A stretch of 64,000 nt of DNA. It comes from DATAOG01 sp963757395 (lineage in GTDB: Bacteria > Pseudomonadota > Alphaproteobacteria > Geminicoccales > Geminicoccaceae). The stretch covers positions 124,001 through 188,000 of the forward strand of contig CAVWRK010000013.1 of assembly GCA_963757395.1 (NCBI GenBank), read 5' to 3'. Under the pieces are notes generated by a model, which was given only the letters and a program-made list of their open reading frames with translations, searched no databases and was not told the origin of the DNA. This document shows positions 7,994 to 15,665 of this stretch, one piece after another (the first letter of the stretch is position 1; every line of letters starts with the position of its first letter). Made by a program: the position numbers and the translations under genes.

Positions 7994-10543
7994 TCAGCTG
8001 CCGAGCGCCGCCGGCGCCGGCCGGGGCGCCGTCGCCAGGGCCGCGGTCGGGGTCACGACCGCCGACTTGCGTTGGGGTGCTGCCGGCGCGGCCGGGGTCG
8101 GCAACACCAGCATGCCGGACGCGGCCAGCAGATAGTCCAGGTGCTCGAGCGGCATCGGCCGGTTGATCAGATAGCCCTGGACCTGGTCGCAGTGCTCGCG
8201 CCGGAGCAGGTCGAGCTGCTCGGCGGTCTCGACCCCTTCGGCGATCACCGGGATGCCGAGGCTTTTGCCGAGACCGATCACGGCGCGCACGATCGCGCTC
8301 GAATCGGCGTCGGTGCCGAGGGCCTGGATGAAGGACTGGTCGATCTTGATCGTGTCGAACGGGAAGCGGTGCAGGTAGCTCAGGCTCGAGTAGCCGGTGC
8401 CGAAATCGGTGATCGCGATCCGCACCCCCAACGCCTTCAGCCGCGAGAACTCCGCCAGCATGCGCTCGCTGTCCTTGACCAGCACGCTCTCGGTGATCTC
8501 GAGCTCGAGCCGGCCGGGGGCGAGCCCCTGGTCCGCGAGCACGGTCCGGATCTGCGCCGGCAGGTCAGAGGCGGTGAGCTGCGCCGGCGACAGATTGACC
8601 GCGATCCGGATGTGCTCGGCCCAGGAGACCGCGGCCGCGCAGGCGGTGCGCAGCACCCACTCGCCGAGCGCGACGATCAGGCCGCTGTCCTCGGCGAGCG
8701 GAATGAACTCGCCGGGCGGGATCAGGCCCCGCTTCGGGTGGCGCCAGCGCGCCAGCGCCTCGAAGCCGACGATCCGGTTGACCCCGAGCTCGACCTGCGG
8801 CTGGTAGTGCAGCTCGAGCTGCTGCTGCGCCAGCGCCTGCTTGAGGTCGTATTCGAGCGCCCGGCGCGCCTGCAGCCCGGCGTTCATGGCCGGCTCGAAG
8901 AACCGGTAGGCGCGGCGGCCATCGGCCTTGGCGCGGCGCAACGCGGTGTCGGCGTTGCGCAGCAGCGTGCCGGCATCGCCGCCATCGGCCGGAAACAGCG
9001 CGATGCCGATGCTGACGCCGATCGTCAGCGGCTCGTCGTCGAGGTCGAACGGCTCGGCCATCGCGGCCATCAGGTGCTCGGCGAAGGCGGCGGCGGCGTG
9101 CGGCTGGCGCACGCCCGAGTGGACGATCGCGAACGCGTCGCCGCCGAGCCGGGCGACCGCGTCGCTCTCGCGGACCGTGCGCAGCAGGCGCGCCGCGACC
9201 TGCTTGAGCAGCGCGTCGCCGCCGGCATGACCGTGGCTGTCGTTGACGTCCTTGAGACCGTCGAGGTCGAGGCAGAGCACCGCCACCTCCGGCTCGCCGG
9301 GCGCCCGCGTGTCCCACTGGCCGGAGCCGGTCGCCTTGGCGAGCGCCTGCTCGAGGCGGTCGCGCAGCAGCACCCGGTTCGGCAGCTCGGTCAGCGGATC
9401 GTGCTTGGAGATGAAGTGGATGCGGGCCGCGGCCTCCTTGCGCTCGGTGATGTCGCGGATCGCCGCCACGCAGACGTCGCGGCCGCTGTAGTCCATGCGG
9501 CGGACATGGATCTCGACCGGGACGTCGCTGCCGTCGGCGCGCAACAGCCGGGTCTCGTAGGCGCCCTCGGCGCCTTCGGTGATCCAGGGCCCCGCGCGCG
9601 CCCGCTCGTCCTCGGGGATCAGGCTCAGGACGTCGCGCCCGACCAGCTCCGCCGGCGACCCGCCGGTGAGCGCCGCGAGCGCCCGGTTGGCGTCGAGCAG
9701 GCGGCCGTCGGCATGGATCGCGATGCCCTCGAAAGCGGCGTCCGCCAGATCCCGCAGCCGCCGCGCCTCCTTGGCCCCGAGCTTGGCGAGATGCTGATCG
9801 ACGATCGAGCCGCCGAGGCTGAAGCCGAGCAGGAGCACCGTGACCCCCGCGATCGCGACCGCCAGCAGCGCCGGTCCGGCGACGTTCGCGTCCGGCGGCG
9901 GCGCGAAGGCGACCGGGGTCAGTGCGAGCGCGGCAAGTGCCGTGAAGTGCAGGGCAGCCGTGGCGACGGTCAGCAGCGCGGCGCCCAGACCGCGTCGGAC
10001 GAACGTATCGTGCTCCAGCGCGACCGGCACCGACGGCGCGCCGATGGCGATCGCGAGCGTCCACGACAGCCCGACCAGCAGCGGATCGTAGCCGGCCGCA
10101 GCGTCGATCTGGAGCCCGGCCATCTCGACATAGTGCATGGCGCCGATGGCAAGGCCCAGAACGCCGCCGGCGAGCCAACGTCCGAACGGCCTCCGGACGC
10201 CGATCGCGACGGCGAGGCCGATCCCGGTGATCATGACGCCGGCCGCGATCGAGAGCGCGGTGAAGCCGGGGCCGAAGCCGAGCGGCATGCCCGGCCGGTA
10301 GGCGAGCATCGCGACCAGCTGGCTGGCCCAGAGCGCGCCGCCGCCGGCGACCGCCGTGGTCGCGAGCCACGCCAGCCTGACCCGGCCCGTGGCAGCCCGC
10401 GCGGGCTGGAACAGCGCGAACCCGGTGTAGGTGCCAAGCAGGCAGATCAATCCGGCGAGAGCGATCAGGCCGAGATCATGTTCCTGGACCAGGCTGGCAT
10501 AGGTGCGCACCGGCAAACGTCCCGAGGTCGACGGCGACGACAC
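7994..10543 (-). CDS. MHYT-PAS-GGDEF-EAL cyclic-di-GMP signalling protein
   Basis: Inner-membrane protein of 849 residues. The N-terminal ~250 residues hold about seven helices with MHYT-type motifs (a degenerate first copy, then GAMHYVEM and LHFTALA). A PAS domain (~270-385, ending AAIRDITERKE), a GGDEF domain (~395-560) and an EAL domain (~570-820) follow. The GGDEF signature is GGDAF, with the glutamate that supports catalysis replaced, so diguanylate cyclase activity is doubtful. The EAL half keeps EALAR, NLSP, EITES, KIDQSF and EGVET; the metal-binding pair reads TDFGTGYSS rather than DDFGTGYSS. Net phosphodiesterase or sensor function is likely. MHYT is proposed to sense gases through copper. 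It is transcribed divergently from the kinase at 10793. Confidence 0.95.
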   Translation of the reverse strand: MSSPSTSGRLPVRTYASLVQEHDLGLIALAGLICLLGTYTGFALFQPARAATGRVRLAWLATTAVAGGGALWASQLVAMLAYRPGMPLGFGPGFTALSIAAGVMITGIGLAVAIGVRRPFGRWLAGGVLGLAIGAMHYVEMAGLQIDAAAGYDPLLVGLSWTLAIAIGAPSVPVALEHDTFVRRGLGAALLTVATAALHFTALAALALTPVAFAPPPDANVAGPALLAVAIAGVTVLLLGFSLGGSIVDQHLAKLGAKEARRLRDLADAAFEGIAIHADGRLLDANRALAALTGGSPAELVGRDVLSLIPEDERARAGPWITEGAEGAYETRLLRADGSDVPVEIHVRRMDYSGRDVCVAAIRDITERKEAAARIHFISKHDPLTELPNRVLLRDRLEQALAKATGSGQWDTRAPGEPEVAVLCLDLDGLKDVNDSHGHAGGDALLKQVAARLLRTVRESDAVARLGGDAFAIVHSGVRQPHAAAAFAEHLMAAMAEPFDLDDEPLTIGVSIGIALFPADGGDAGTLLRNADTALRRAKADGRRAYRFFEPAMNAGLQARRALEYDLKQALAQQQLELHYQPQVELGVNRIVGFEALARWRHPKRGLIPPGEFIPLAEDSGLIVALGEWVLRTACAAAVSWAEHIRIAVNLSPAQLTASDLPAQIRTVLADQGLAPGRLELEITESVLVKDSERMLAEFSRLKALGVRIAITDFGTGYSSLSYLHRFPFDTIKIDQSFIQALGTDADSSAIVRAVIGLGKSLGIPVIAEGVETAEQLDLLRREHCDQVQGYLINRPMPLEHLDYLLAASGMLVLPTPAAPAAPQRKSAVVTPTAALATAPRPAPAALGS

Positions 10544-10637
10544 TCTGCCGGGCTTAGCCTAACAGTCCCTTACGGGCGACGCGGCGCGGGCCCGGCGCGC
10601 GTACCGTAGGGCTCGAGGCGCAGGTCCGGCCGGATCG

Positions 10638-10669
10638 TTGACAATATATTAATGGTTGTGTGGTTATTA
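10638..10669 (+). promoter_or_regulatory. Possible promoter in the divergent gap
   Basis: The 249-bp gap between the MHYT gene and the PAS kinase contains an AT-rich island in otherwise GC-rich DNA. It holds TTGACA at 10638-10643 followed by TGGTTATTA around 10661-10669, with a 17-20 bp spacing. It reads toward the kinase gene. The -10 box is poor, so this is tentative. Confidence 0.35.
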
Positions 10670-10792
10670 AGGTAAGCTACCTTCGGTATAGGCAGCCGCG
10701 CCGGCCGAGCCGCCTTTCCCCCGGACCGGGGGCCCCGGCAGACATCACCCAACAGAATGCTGGCCCGGGGGGCCGGAGGGGACAGTGACCCC

Positions 10793-12223
10793 ATGGCAAC
10801 GGACTTCATCGAGATCGCGGATCGGCGTCGCCAGGGCACCGAGCGGGCTCTCTGGCAAAACGAGGAGCGCTTTCGCCTGGTGGTGGAGGCGGCACCGAAC
10901 GCGATCGTGATGATCAACCGGTCGGGCGCGATCGAGATGGTCAACGCCCAGGCCGAGCGGGTGTTCGGCTACGCCCGGGCGGAGCTGCTGGGCCAGCCGG
11001 TCGAGATGCTGGTGCCGGAACGGTTTCGAACCGGCCACCCGGGCATGCGCTGCTCGTTCTTCGCCGAGCCGCGTTCGCGGCCGATGGGCGCGGCTCGCGA
11101 CCTGTACGCGCTCCGGAAGAACGGCAGCGAGTTCCCGGTCGAGATCGGACTCAACCCGATCGAGACCGACGAAGGCACGATGGTGCTGTCGGCGATCGTC
11201 GATATCTCCGAGCGCAAGCGGCTCGAAGAGCGCTTTCGCCTGGTGGTGGAATCGGCGCCGAACGCGATGGTGATGATCAACCAGACGGGCGCGATCGAGA
11301 TGGTCAACGCCCAGGCCGAGCGGGTGTTCGGCTACGTCCGGGCGGAGCTGCTGGGCCAGCCGGTCGAGATGCTGGTGCCGGAACGATTTCGGGACGGCCA
11401 CCCGGGCATGCGCTGCTCCTTCTTCGCCGAGCCGCGCTCGCGGCCGATGGGCGCGGGTCGCGACCTGTATGCGCTCCGGAAGAACGGCAGCGAGTTCCCG
11501 GTCGAGATCGGACTCAACCCGATCGAGACCGACGAAGGCACGATGGTGCTGTCGGCGATCGTCGACATCTCCGAGCGCAAGCACCACGAGGAGCACATTG
11601 CCCACGACCTGAAAGAGAAAGATGTTCTTCTGGGCGAGATTCATCATCGTGTCAAAAATAACTTGCAGATCGTCGACAGCCTTTTGGAACTTCAGTTGCC
11701 GAACATTTCGGATCCGGCGGTCGTCGAGATCTTGAAAGACGCGCAGAACCGGATCCGGTCGATGGGCCTGATCCATCAGACCTTGTATCAGTCGCAGGAC
11801 TTTGCGAGCGTCGACTTCAGCGGCTTTCTCGCGGCCCTGATCCCGAACCTGTCGGTATCCTATGCGGCCGAGCCAAGCCGGGTCGCGCTCTCGATCGACG
11901 CGGTCGGCGTGCTGCTGCCGATCAGCGTCGCCGTCCCCTGCGGTCTGATGGTCAACGAGCTGATCACCAACGCTTTCAAGCACGGCTTCCCCGGGGGCCG
12001 GCCGGGAGAGATCACCGTCAGCCTGCGTCACGAGCCGGGCGAGCGGGTGGTGCTGTCGGTCAGCGACGATGGTGTCGGCATCCCGGAAGGGTTGGACATC
12101 GCGCAGGCCGAGACCCTGGGGCTGCAGTTGGTGACGCTGCTCACCGACCAGCTGGGAGCGGAGCTCGTCATTCAACGCTCGCATCCCACCCGTTTCGAGC
12201 TGCGGTTACCGGACCAGGCGTAG
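10793..12223 (+). CDS. HisKA_2/HWE-type sensor histidine kinase with two near-identical PAS domains
   Basis: Soluble sensor kinase of 476 residues. The ATG at 10793 is preferred because GGAGGGG lies 11 bases upstream; an ATG at 10757 is possible. Two PAS domains (residues ~25-145 and ~146-266) are almost identical in sequence. A HisKA_2 domain follows, with phosphoacceptor His285 in EIHHRVKNNLQI, and then a HATPase with MVNELITNAFKHGF and SDDGVGIPEG. This class passes phosphate to receiver proteins. The next gene encodes a receiver-kinase hybrid 13 bp downstream, so a phosphorelay is plausible. The kinase half is visibly less GC-rich around the H-box than the PAS part. Confidence 0.93.
   Translation: MATDFIEIADRRRQGTERALWQNEERFRLVVEAAPNAIVMINRSGAIEMVNAQAERVFGYARAELLGQPVEMLVPERFRTGHPGMRCSFFAEPRSRPMGAARDLYALRKNGSEFPVEIGLNPIETDEGTMVLSAIVDISERKRLEERFRLVVESAPNAMVMINQTGAIEMVNAQAERVFGYVRAELLGQPVEMLVPERFRDGHPGMRCSFFAEPRSRPMGAGRDLYALRKNGSEFPVEIGLNPIETDEGTMVLSAIVDISERKHHEEHIAHDLKEKDVLLGEIHHRVKNNLQIVDSLLELQLPNISDPAVVEILKDAQNRIRSMGLIHQTLYQSQDFASVDFSGFLAALIPNLSVSYAAEPSRVALSIDAVGVLLPISVAVPCGLMVNELITNAFKHGFPGGRPGEITVSLRHEPGERVVLSVSDDGVGIPEGLDIAQAETLGLQLVTLLTDQLGAELVIQRSHPTRFELRLPDQA
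10865..11590 (+). repeat. Tandem 363-bp duplication encoding the PAS domain
   Basis: Two adjacent units, 10865-11227 and 11228-11590, start with the same GAGCGCTTTCGCCTGG and align without gaps. Counted by eye they differ at about 20 of 363 positions, many of them silent or at the linker ends. The unit is exactly 121 codons, so the frame is kept. Confidence 0.95.
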
Positions 12224-12236
12224 GGAGGAGCAGAGC

Positions 12237-13664
12237 ATGGCGACTCTGATCTTGGTGGTCGAGGACGAGCGCATCGTCGCGATGCACTTGCGCCAGGAGC
12301 TCACGAAGCTGGGCTACGACGTCGTCGGCGTCGTGGCCTCAGGCAAGCAGGCGTTGGAGAAGGTGAGCGAGCTGCACCCCGACGTCCTGCTCATGGACAT
12401 CCATATCGAGGGCGAGATGGACGGCATCGAGACCGCCGCCCGGCTGCCCGAGGATCTCCAGATTCCGGTCGTCTTCCTCACCGCCTACTCGGAGGAGGCG
12501 ACGCTGGCGCGGGCGCGCGCCATGAAGCCCTACGGCTACCTGGTCAAGCCGTTCGCGGCCAGGGAGCTGCACGCCACGATCCAGATGTCGCTCGAGCGGC
12601 GGGCCGCCGATCTGGCATTGCGCGAGAGCGAGAAACGCCTGCGCCTGGCGCTGGAGGCGGCCGAGACGGGCTCCCGCAACCTCGCGCTGACCAACGAGCG
12701 GCTGCACGCCGAGATCGTCGAGCGCCGGCGCATCGAACGGGAACGGGAAGCGCTGATCGTCGACCTGGAGCGCAAGAACGAGGAGATGGAGCGGTTCTGC
12801 TACACGATCTCCCACGATCTCAAGGCGCCGCTGATCACGATCTGCGGCTTCGCCGATCTGTTGCAGCAGGACACCGCCAGCGGCGATCTCAAACGGGTGG
12901 CCGAGGATGTTGACGAGATTGCGACGGCGGCGCATGTCCTGCAACGCATGCTCGACGACCTGCTCGATCTGTCGAGCAATGGCAAGATCGTCGAGGCCGA
13001 TCGCGAGGTCTCACTGGTCGAGGTCGTCAACCATGCCAAGCGCTTGCTTGGCGCACAGATCCTCGACAATCGAATCACGCTCAAGATCGCCGAGGATCTC
13101 CCCGTGATCGTCGGCGACTACAATCGTCTGGTGGCCGTCTTCCAGAATTTGATCGAGAATGCGATCAAATACAAAGGCAACCAGGCCCATCCATGGATCG
13201 CGATCCGGGCGAAGACCGCCGACGGCGAGGTCACCTGCTCGGTCCAGGACAACGGCCGGGGCATTCACCCGCGCTATCAGGAGCACGTCTTCGGGCTGTT
13301 CGCCCGGTTTCAGGCCGAGGGCGGCGGCAAGGGCATCGGCCTTGCGCTGGTGAAGCGAATCATCGAGGCTCACGGTGGCCGGATCTGGCTCGAGTTCCGA
13401 GGGCGAGGACCAGGGCTGCACGTTCAGTTTCACCCTGCCGGCGGCGCGCCCTCGCGCGCGCTGAGCGCGGGCGCGTCCGGCCCGGTCGGCGCGACCGCCC
13501 GCGCGCGCCACGACAGGATCACCTTCTCGAGGATCTCGGGCAGCCGGGCGGTGTCGAACTCGCCCTTCACCAGGAGGGTCAAAGCGCCGGCGTCCCGTTG
13601 TTTCAGAAGCTCGATCTCATGCCGGCCCGAGCTGATGACCACAATCGGCATGCCATCGGCATGA
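12237..13664 (+). CDS. Receiver-histidine kinase hybrid (REC-HisKA-HATPase)
   Basis: 475 residues. An N-terminal receiver (1-120) has acidic residues VVEDE, phosphoacceptor Asp54 (LLMDIHIEG) and the TAYSE/KPF switch residues. A long charged helix (~120-185) replaces an expected PAS domain: it begins like a PAS (ALRESEKRLRLALEAAE) and then continues as linker. HisKA has His193 in CYTISHDLKAPL. The HATPase has NLIENAIKY, DNGRGI and GKGIGLALVKRI. The conserved part ends near residue 400 (base ~13440). The last ~75 residues are arginine/serine-rich and antisense to the next gene, so they may be meaningless read-through. It follows the PAS kinase by 13 bp, with SD GGAGGAG. Confidence 0.9.
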   Translation: MATLILVVEDERIVAMHLRQELTKLGYDVVGVVASGKQALEKVSELHPDVLLMDIHIEGEMDGIETAARLPEDLQIPVVFLTAYSEEATLARARAMKPYGYLVKPFAARELHATIQMSLERRAADLALRESEKRLRLALEAAETGSRNLALTNERLHAEIVERRRIEREREALIVDLERKNEEMERFCYTISHDLKAPLITICGFADLLQQDTASGDLKRVAEDVDEIATAAHVLQRMLDDLLDLSSNGKIVEADREVSLVEVVNHAKRLLGAQILDNRITLKIAEDLPVIVGDYNRLVAVFQNLIENAIKYKGNQAHPWIAIRAKTADGEVTCSVQDNGRGIHPRYQEHVFGLFARFQAEGGGKGIGLALVKRIIEAHGGRIWLEFRGRGPGLHVQFHPAGGAPSRALSAGASGPVGATARARHDRITFSRISGSRAVSNSPFTRRVKAPASRCFRSSISCRPELMTTIGMPSA

Positions 13665-13870
13665 CGCTCGACCTTGTCGAAGGTTTCGTTGGCCCAGGAA
13701 TTGGGCAGATTGAGGTCGAGGAGCAACGCATCGAAGCGGCGGCGGCCGATCTCCTCCACGGCGTCGCGCAGCTCGGTGACGTGACAGAGGCTGAACCCGC
13801 CGCTCTCGAGAAAACGATGGATCAGACGCGCGTGCGAAGGATTGTCCTCGATGAGCAAGAGATCGAACAC
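13430..13870 (-). CDS. Single-domain response regulator (CheY-like, Rcp1 type)
   Basis: 146-residue stand-alone receiver. The GTG at 13870 is chosen because GGAG lies six bases upstream and the receiver fold begins at once (FDLLLIEDNPSHARL). The open frame from 13996 adds a stretch without domain character. Acidic pocket IEDN, phosphoacceptor Asp52 (LLLDLNLPNS) and Lys in LLVKGEFD are present. This receiver type commonly pairs with kinases like its convergent neighbour. Its 3' end overlaps the kinase frame by 235 bp. Confidence 0.88.
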   Translation of the reverse strand: MFDLLLIEDNPSHARLIHRFLESGGFSLCHVTELRDAVEEIGRRRFDALLLDLNLPNSWANETFDKVERHADGMPIVVISSGRHEIELLKQRDAGALTLLVKGEFDTARLPEILEKVILSWRARAVAPTGPDAPALSAREGAPPAG

Positions 13871-14450
13871 TGGTTTCTCCAGGACAGAGTTGCACCGGCA
13901 AAATCGGGCGAAATCGGCGAGCGCGATCGAGCGCGCGCCGCCCGCTGATGACCTTGGACCTGCCTGGCTCGCCCCGAGCAAGCTGGAGGCGGCCACGACC
14001 GGCGCCTCGCCGTCCGCTGACCCCGGTCAGCCGGGGCCGGAATGGAATTGGGCAGCGGTTCGTGGCGAGCCGGCGGTCTTGGTCCGATGGCATCCGGCGT
14101 GCATCCGAATTGGGGTGACCGGCTTTCGCTAAACCCGATCACGTGCTGCGTCCACCCGAGTGTAGAGGCTGGTGGTTAAGGGAACGTGACCCGGTTAACA
14201 CCATCCGGTCGGCCGGGCGGGTCGGCGGCTGCAGACCCGGGCGCGGCCGCCTTGGCTCCCGCGGCCGGATGGTGGCGGTCGACCGGGTGAGCCGGGCGCG
14301 GAGGTCGGCGCGGCTTCGGGCTCGAGATCGACGTGCGCCCGAAGTCGTGGAGCCCGGCGTCCAAAGGCCTCAAGTCTGGGTCTGGCGAGCGGCGCGCGGC
14401 TGTGCTCTCATGCCGTCCTGGTGAGGCATCAGAGGTGGGGGCAGGGTCCG
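13871..14450. other. Intergenic stretch, no gene seen
   Basis: About 580 bp between the receiver gene and the aminotransferase. Open frames exist on both strands but lack domain character. It should hold the promoters of both flanking genes; I cannot point to convincing boxes. Confidence 0.5.
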
Positions 14451-15533
14451 ATGACGGCGCTGGCAAACGAGCGGATCGCGTATTTCAACGGCGACTATGT
14501 GCCGGAAAGCCAGGTGCGGGTGCCGTTCCGGGACCGCAGCTGGATCTTCGGCGACGGCGCCTTCGACATGACCCGGACCTTCGATGGCCGGCTGTTCAAG
14601 ATCAGGGAGCATGTCGAGCGCCTCTATCGCTCGCTCAAGGTCCTGCGCATCGACCCCGGCCTGTCGCCGGCCGAGATGATCGCCATCAGCGAACAGGTCA
14701 ACCAGCGCAACCTGCACCTGCTCGGGCCAGACGAGGACCAGTGGGTCGGCCAGCGGATCTCGCGCGGCGTCAACGCGGTCGAGGGCGACAACTGGGACCA
14801 CTACGGCCCGACCGTGATCGTCGAGTGCATGCCGCTGCCGTTCAAGGCGCGCGCGCGCCTCTACCGCGACGGCATCGACGTGGTCGTGCCCTCGGTCCGC
14901 CGGGTTTCTCCCGATGCGCTGACCCCGCGCGCGAAAACCCACAACTACCTGAACCTGATCACCGGCGACCTCGAGGTCCACGCGCAGAACGCCGAGGCCT
15001 GGACCGTGCTGCTCGACGTCAACGGCAACCTCTGCGAGGGCCTCGGCGCCAACATCTTCGTCTACAAGGACGGCCGCCTGCTGACCCCCCACGAGCGCTA
15101 CGTCCTCCCCGGCGTCAGCCGCGCCACCGCGATCGAGCTCGCAGCTGCGGAAAAAATCGCGTTCGCCGAGGCCGACATCGACCTCTACGACGCCTACACC
15201 GCCGAGGAAGCCTTCATCACCTCGACCAGCTTCTGCATCTGCCCGATCCGCACGATCAACGGCACGCCGATCGGCACCGGCGCGGTCCCCGGCCCAATCA
15301 CCAAACGCCTGACCGACGCCTACATCCGCCTGGTCGACTGCGACTTCGTCGCCCAGTACCTGAAGCATCTCGCGATGAGCATCGAGTACAGGTCGCGCGA
15401 CGTGGTTCCTTTCGGCGATCCCGTGGATGAAGCTCACCCTGAGCCGGCGTCATCGCGACTTGAACTCTCGACATCGATGCGCAAATTTAAGGTTGGCTCA
15501 CAGACAGAGTTGTTATCGCGTTTCGCGATATAG
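14451..15533 (+). CDS. Class IV (branched-chain/D-amino-acid type) PLP aminotransferase
   Basis: Fold-type IV aminotransferase, 360 residues as read; family members are near 300. The start at 14451 (MTALANERIAYFNGDYVPES) is chosen over 14421 because the conserved N-terminus begins there. The PLP lysine is in PRAKTHNYLN (~residue 165), and the cofactor-phosphate region is GVSRATAIEL. The conserved region ends near base 15365. The last ~50 residues look foreign, and the final 13 are encoded by the first bases of the retron RNA. The native end was therefore probably lost when the retron arrived. The substrate (branched-chain amino acid, D-amino acid or R-amine) cannot be decided here. Confidence 0.88.
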   Translation: MTALANERIAYFNGDYVPESQVRVPFRDRSWIFGDGAFDMTRTFDGRLFKIREHVERLYRSLKVLRIDPGLSPAEMIAISEQVNQRNLHLLGPDEDQWVGQRISRGVNAVEGDNWDHYGPTVIVECMPLPFKARARLYRDGIDVVVPSVRRVSPDALTPRAKTHNYLNLITGDLEVHAQNAEAWTVLLDVNGNLCEGLGANIFVYKDGRLLTPHERYVLPGVSRATAIELAAAEKIAFAEADIDLYDAYTAEEAFITSTSFCICPIRTINGTPIGTGAVPGPITKRLTDAYIRLVDCDFVAQYLKHLAMSIEYRSRDVVPFGDPVDEAHPEPASSRLELSTSMRKFKVGSQTELLSRFAI

Positions 15534-15645
15534 GACGAGGATGCCAGGAGGCGTTTCGCTCCCTCGGCTGATCCTAGTGCCCCTTTGCTGATGCATGACC
15601 TCCTGCTTTCCGGCGTACGCTTAGGAGTGCCTTTGAGCCGCTCAT
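15491..15645 (+). ncRNA. Retron msr-msd RNA, Ec67/Eco2-like
   Basis: Sits directly upstream of the decayed reverse transcriptase. Paired ends a1 GGCTCA (15495-15500) and a2 TGAGCC (15634-15639) are complementary. CAGAGTTGTT is followed by a perfect 7-bp hairpin TATCGCG-TTT-CGCGATA (15514-15530). Then comes CAGGAGGCGTTTCGCTCCC, a hairpin at the place where Ec67 carries CAGGAGG-AATCG-CCTCCC. AGGAGTGCCT (15623-15632), just before a2, is the same word as at the end of the Ec67 RNA. CAGGAGG (15545-15551) can also pair with CCTCCTG (15599-15605). The comparison is from memory of the Ec67 sequence, so exact borders are approximate. Confidence 0.6.
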
Positions 15646-15665
15646 TTCCGCCAAGGTCGGGTGAA

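Noticed and set aside
8072..10609. 845-residue plus-strand open frame
   Set aside because: Antisense shadow of the MHYT-GGDEF-EAL gene, which has clear domains on the other strand.
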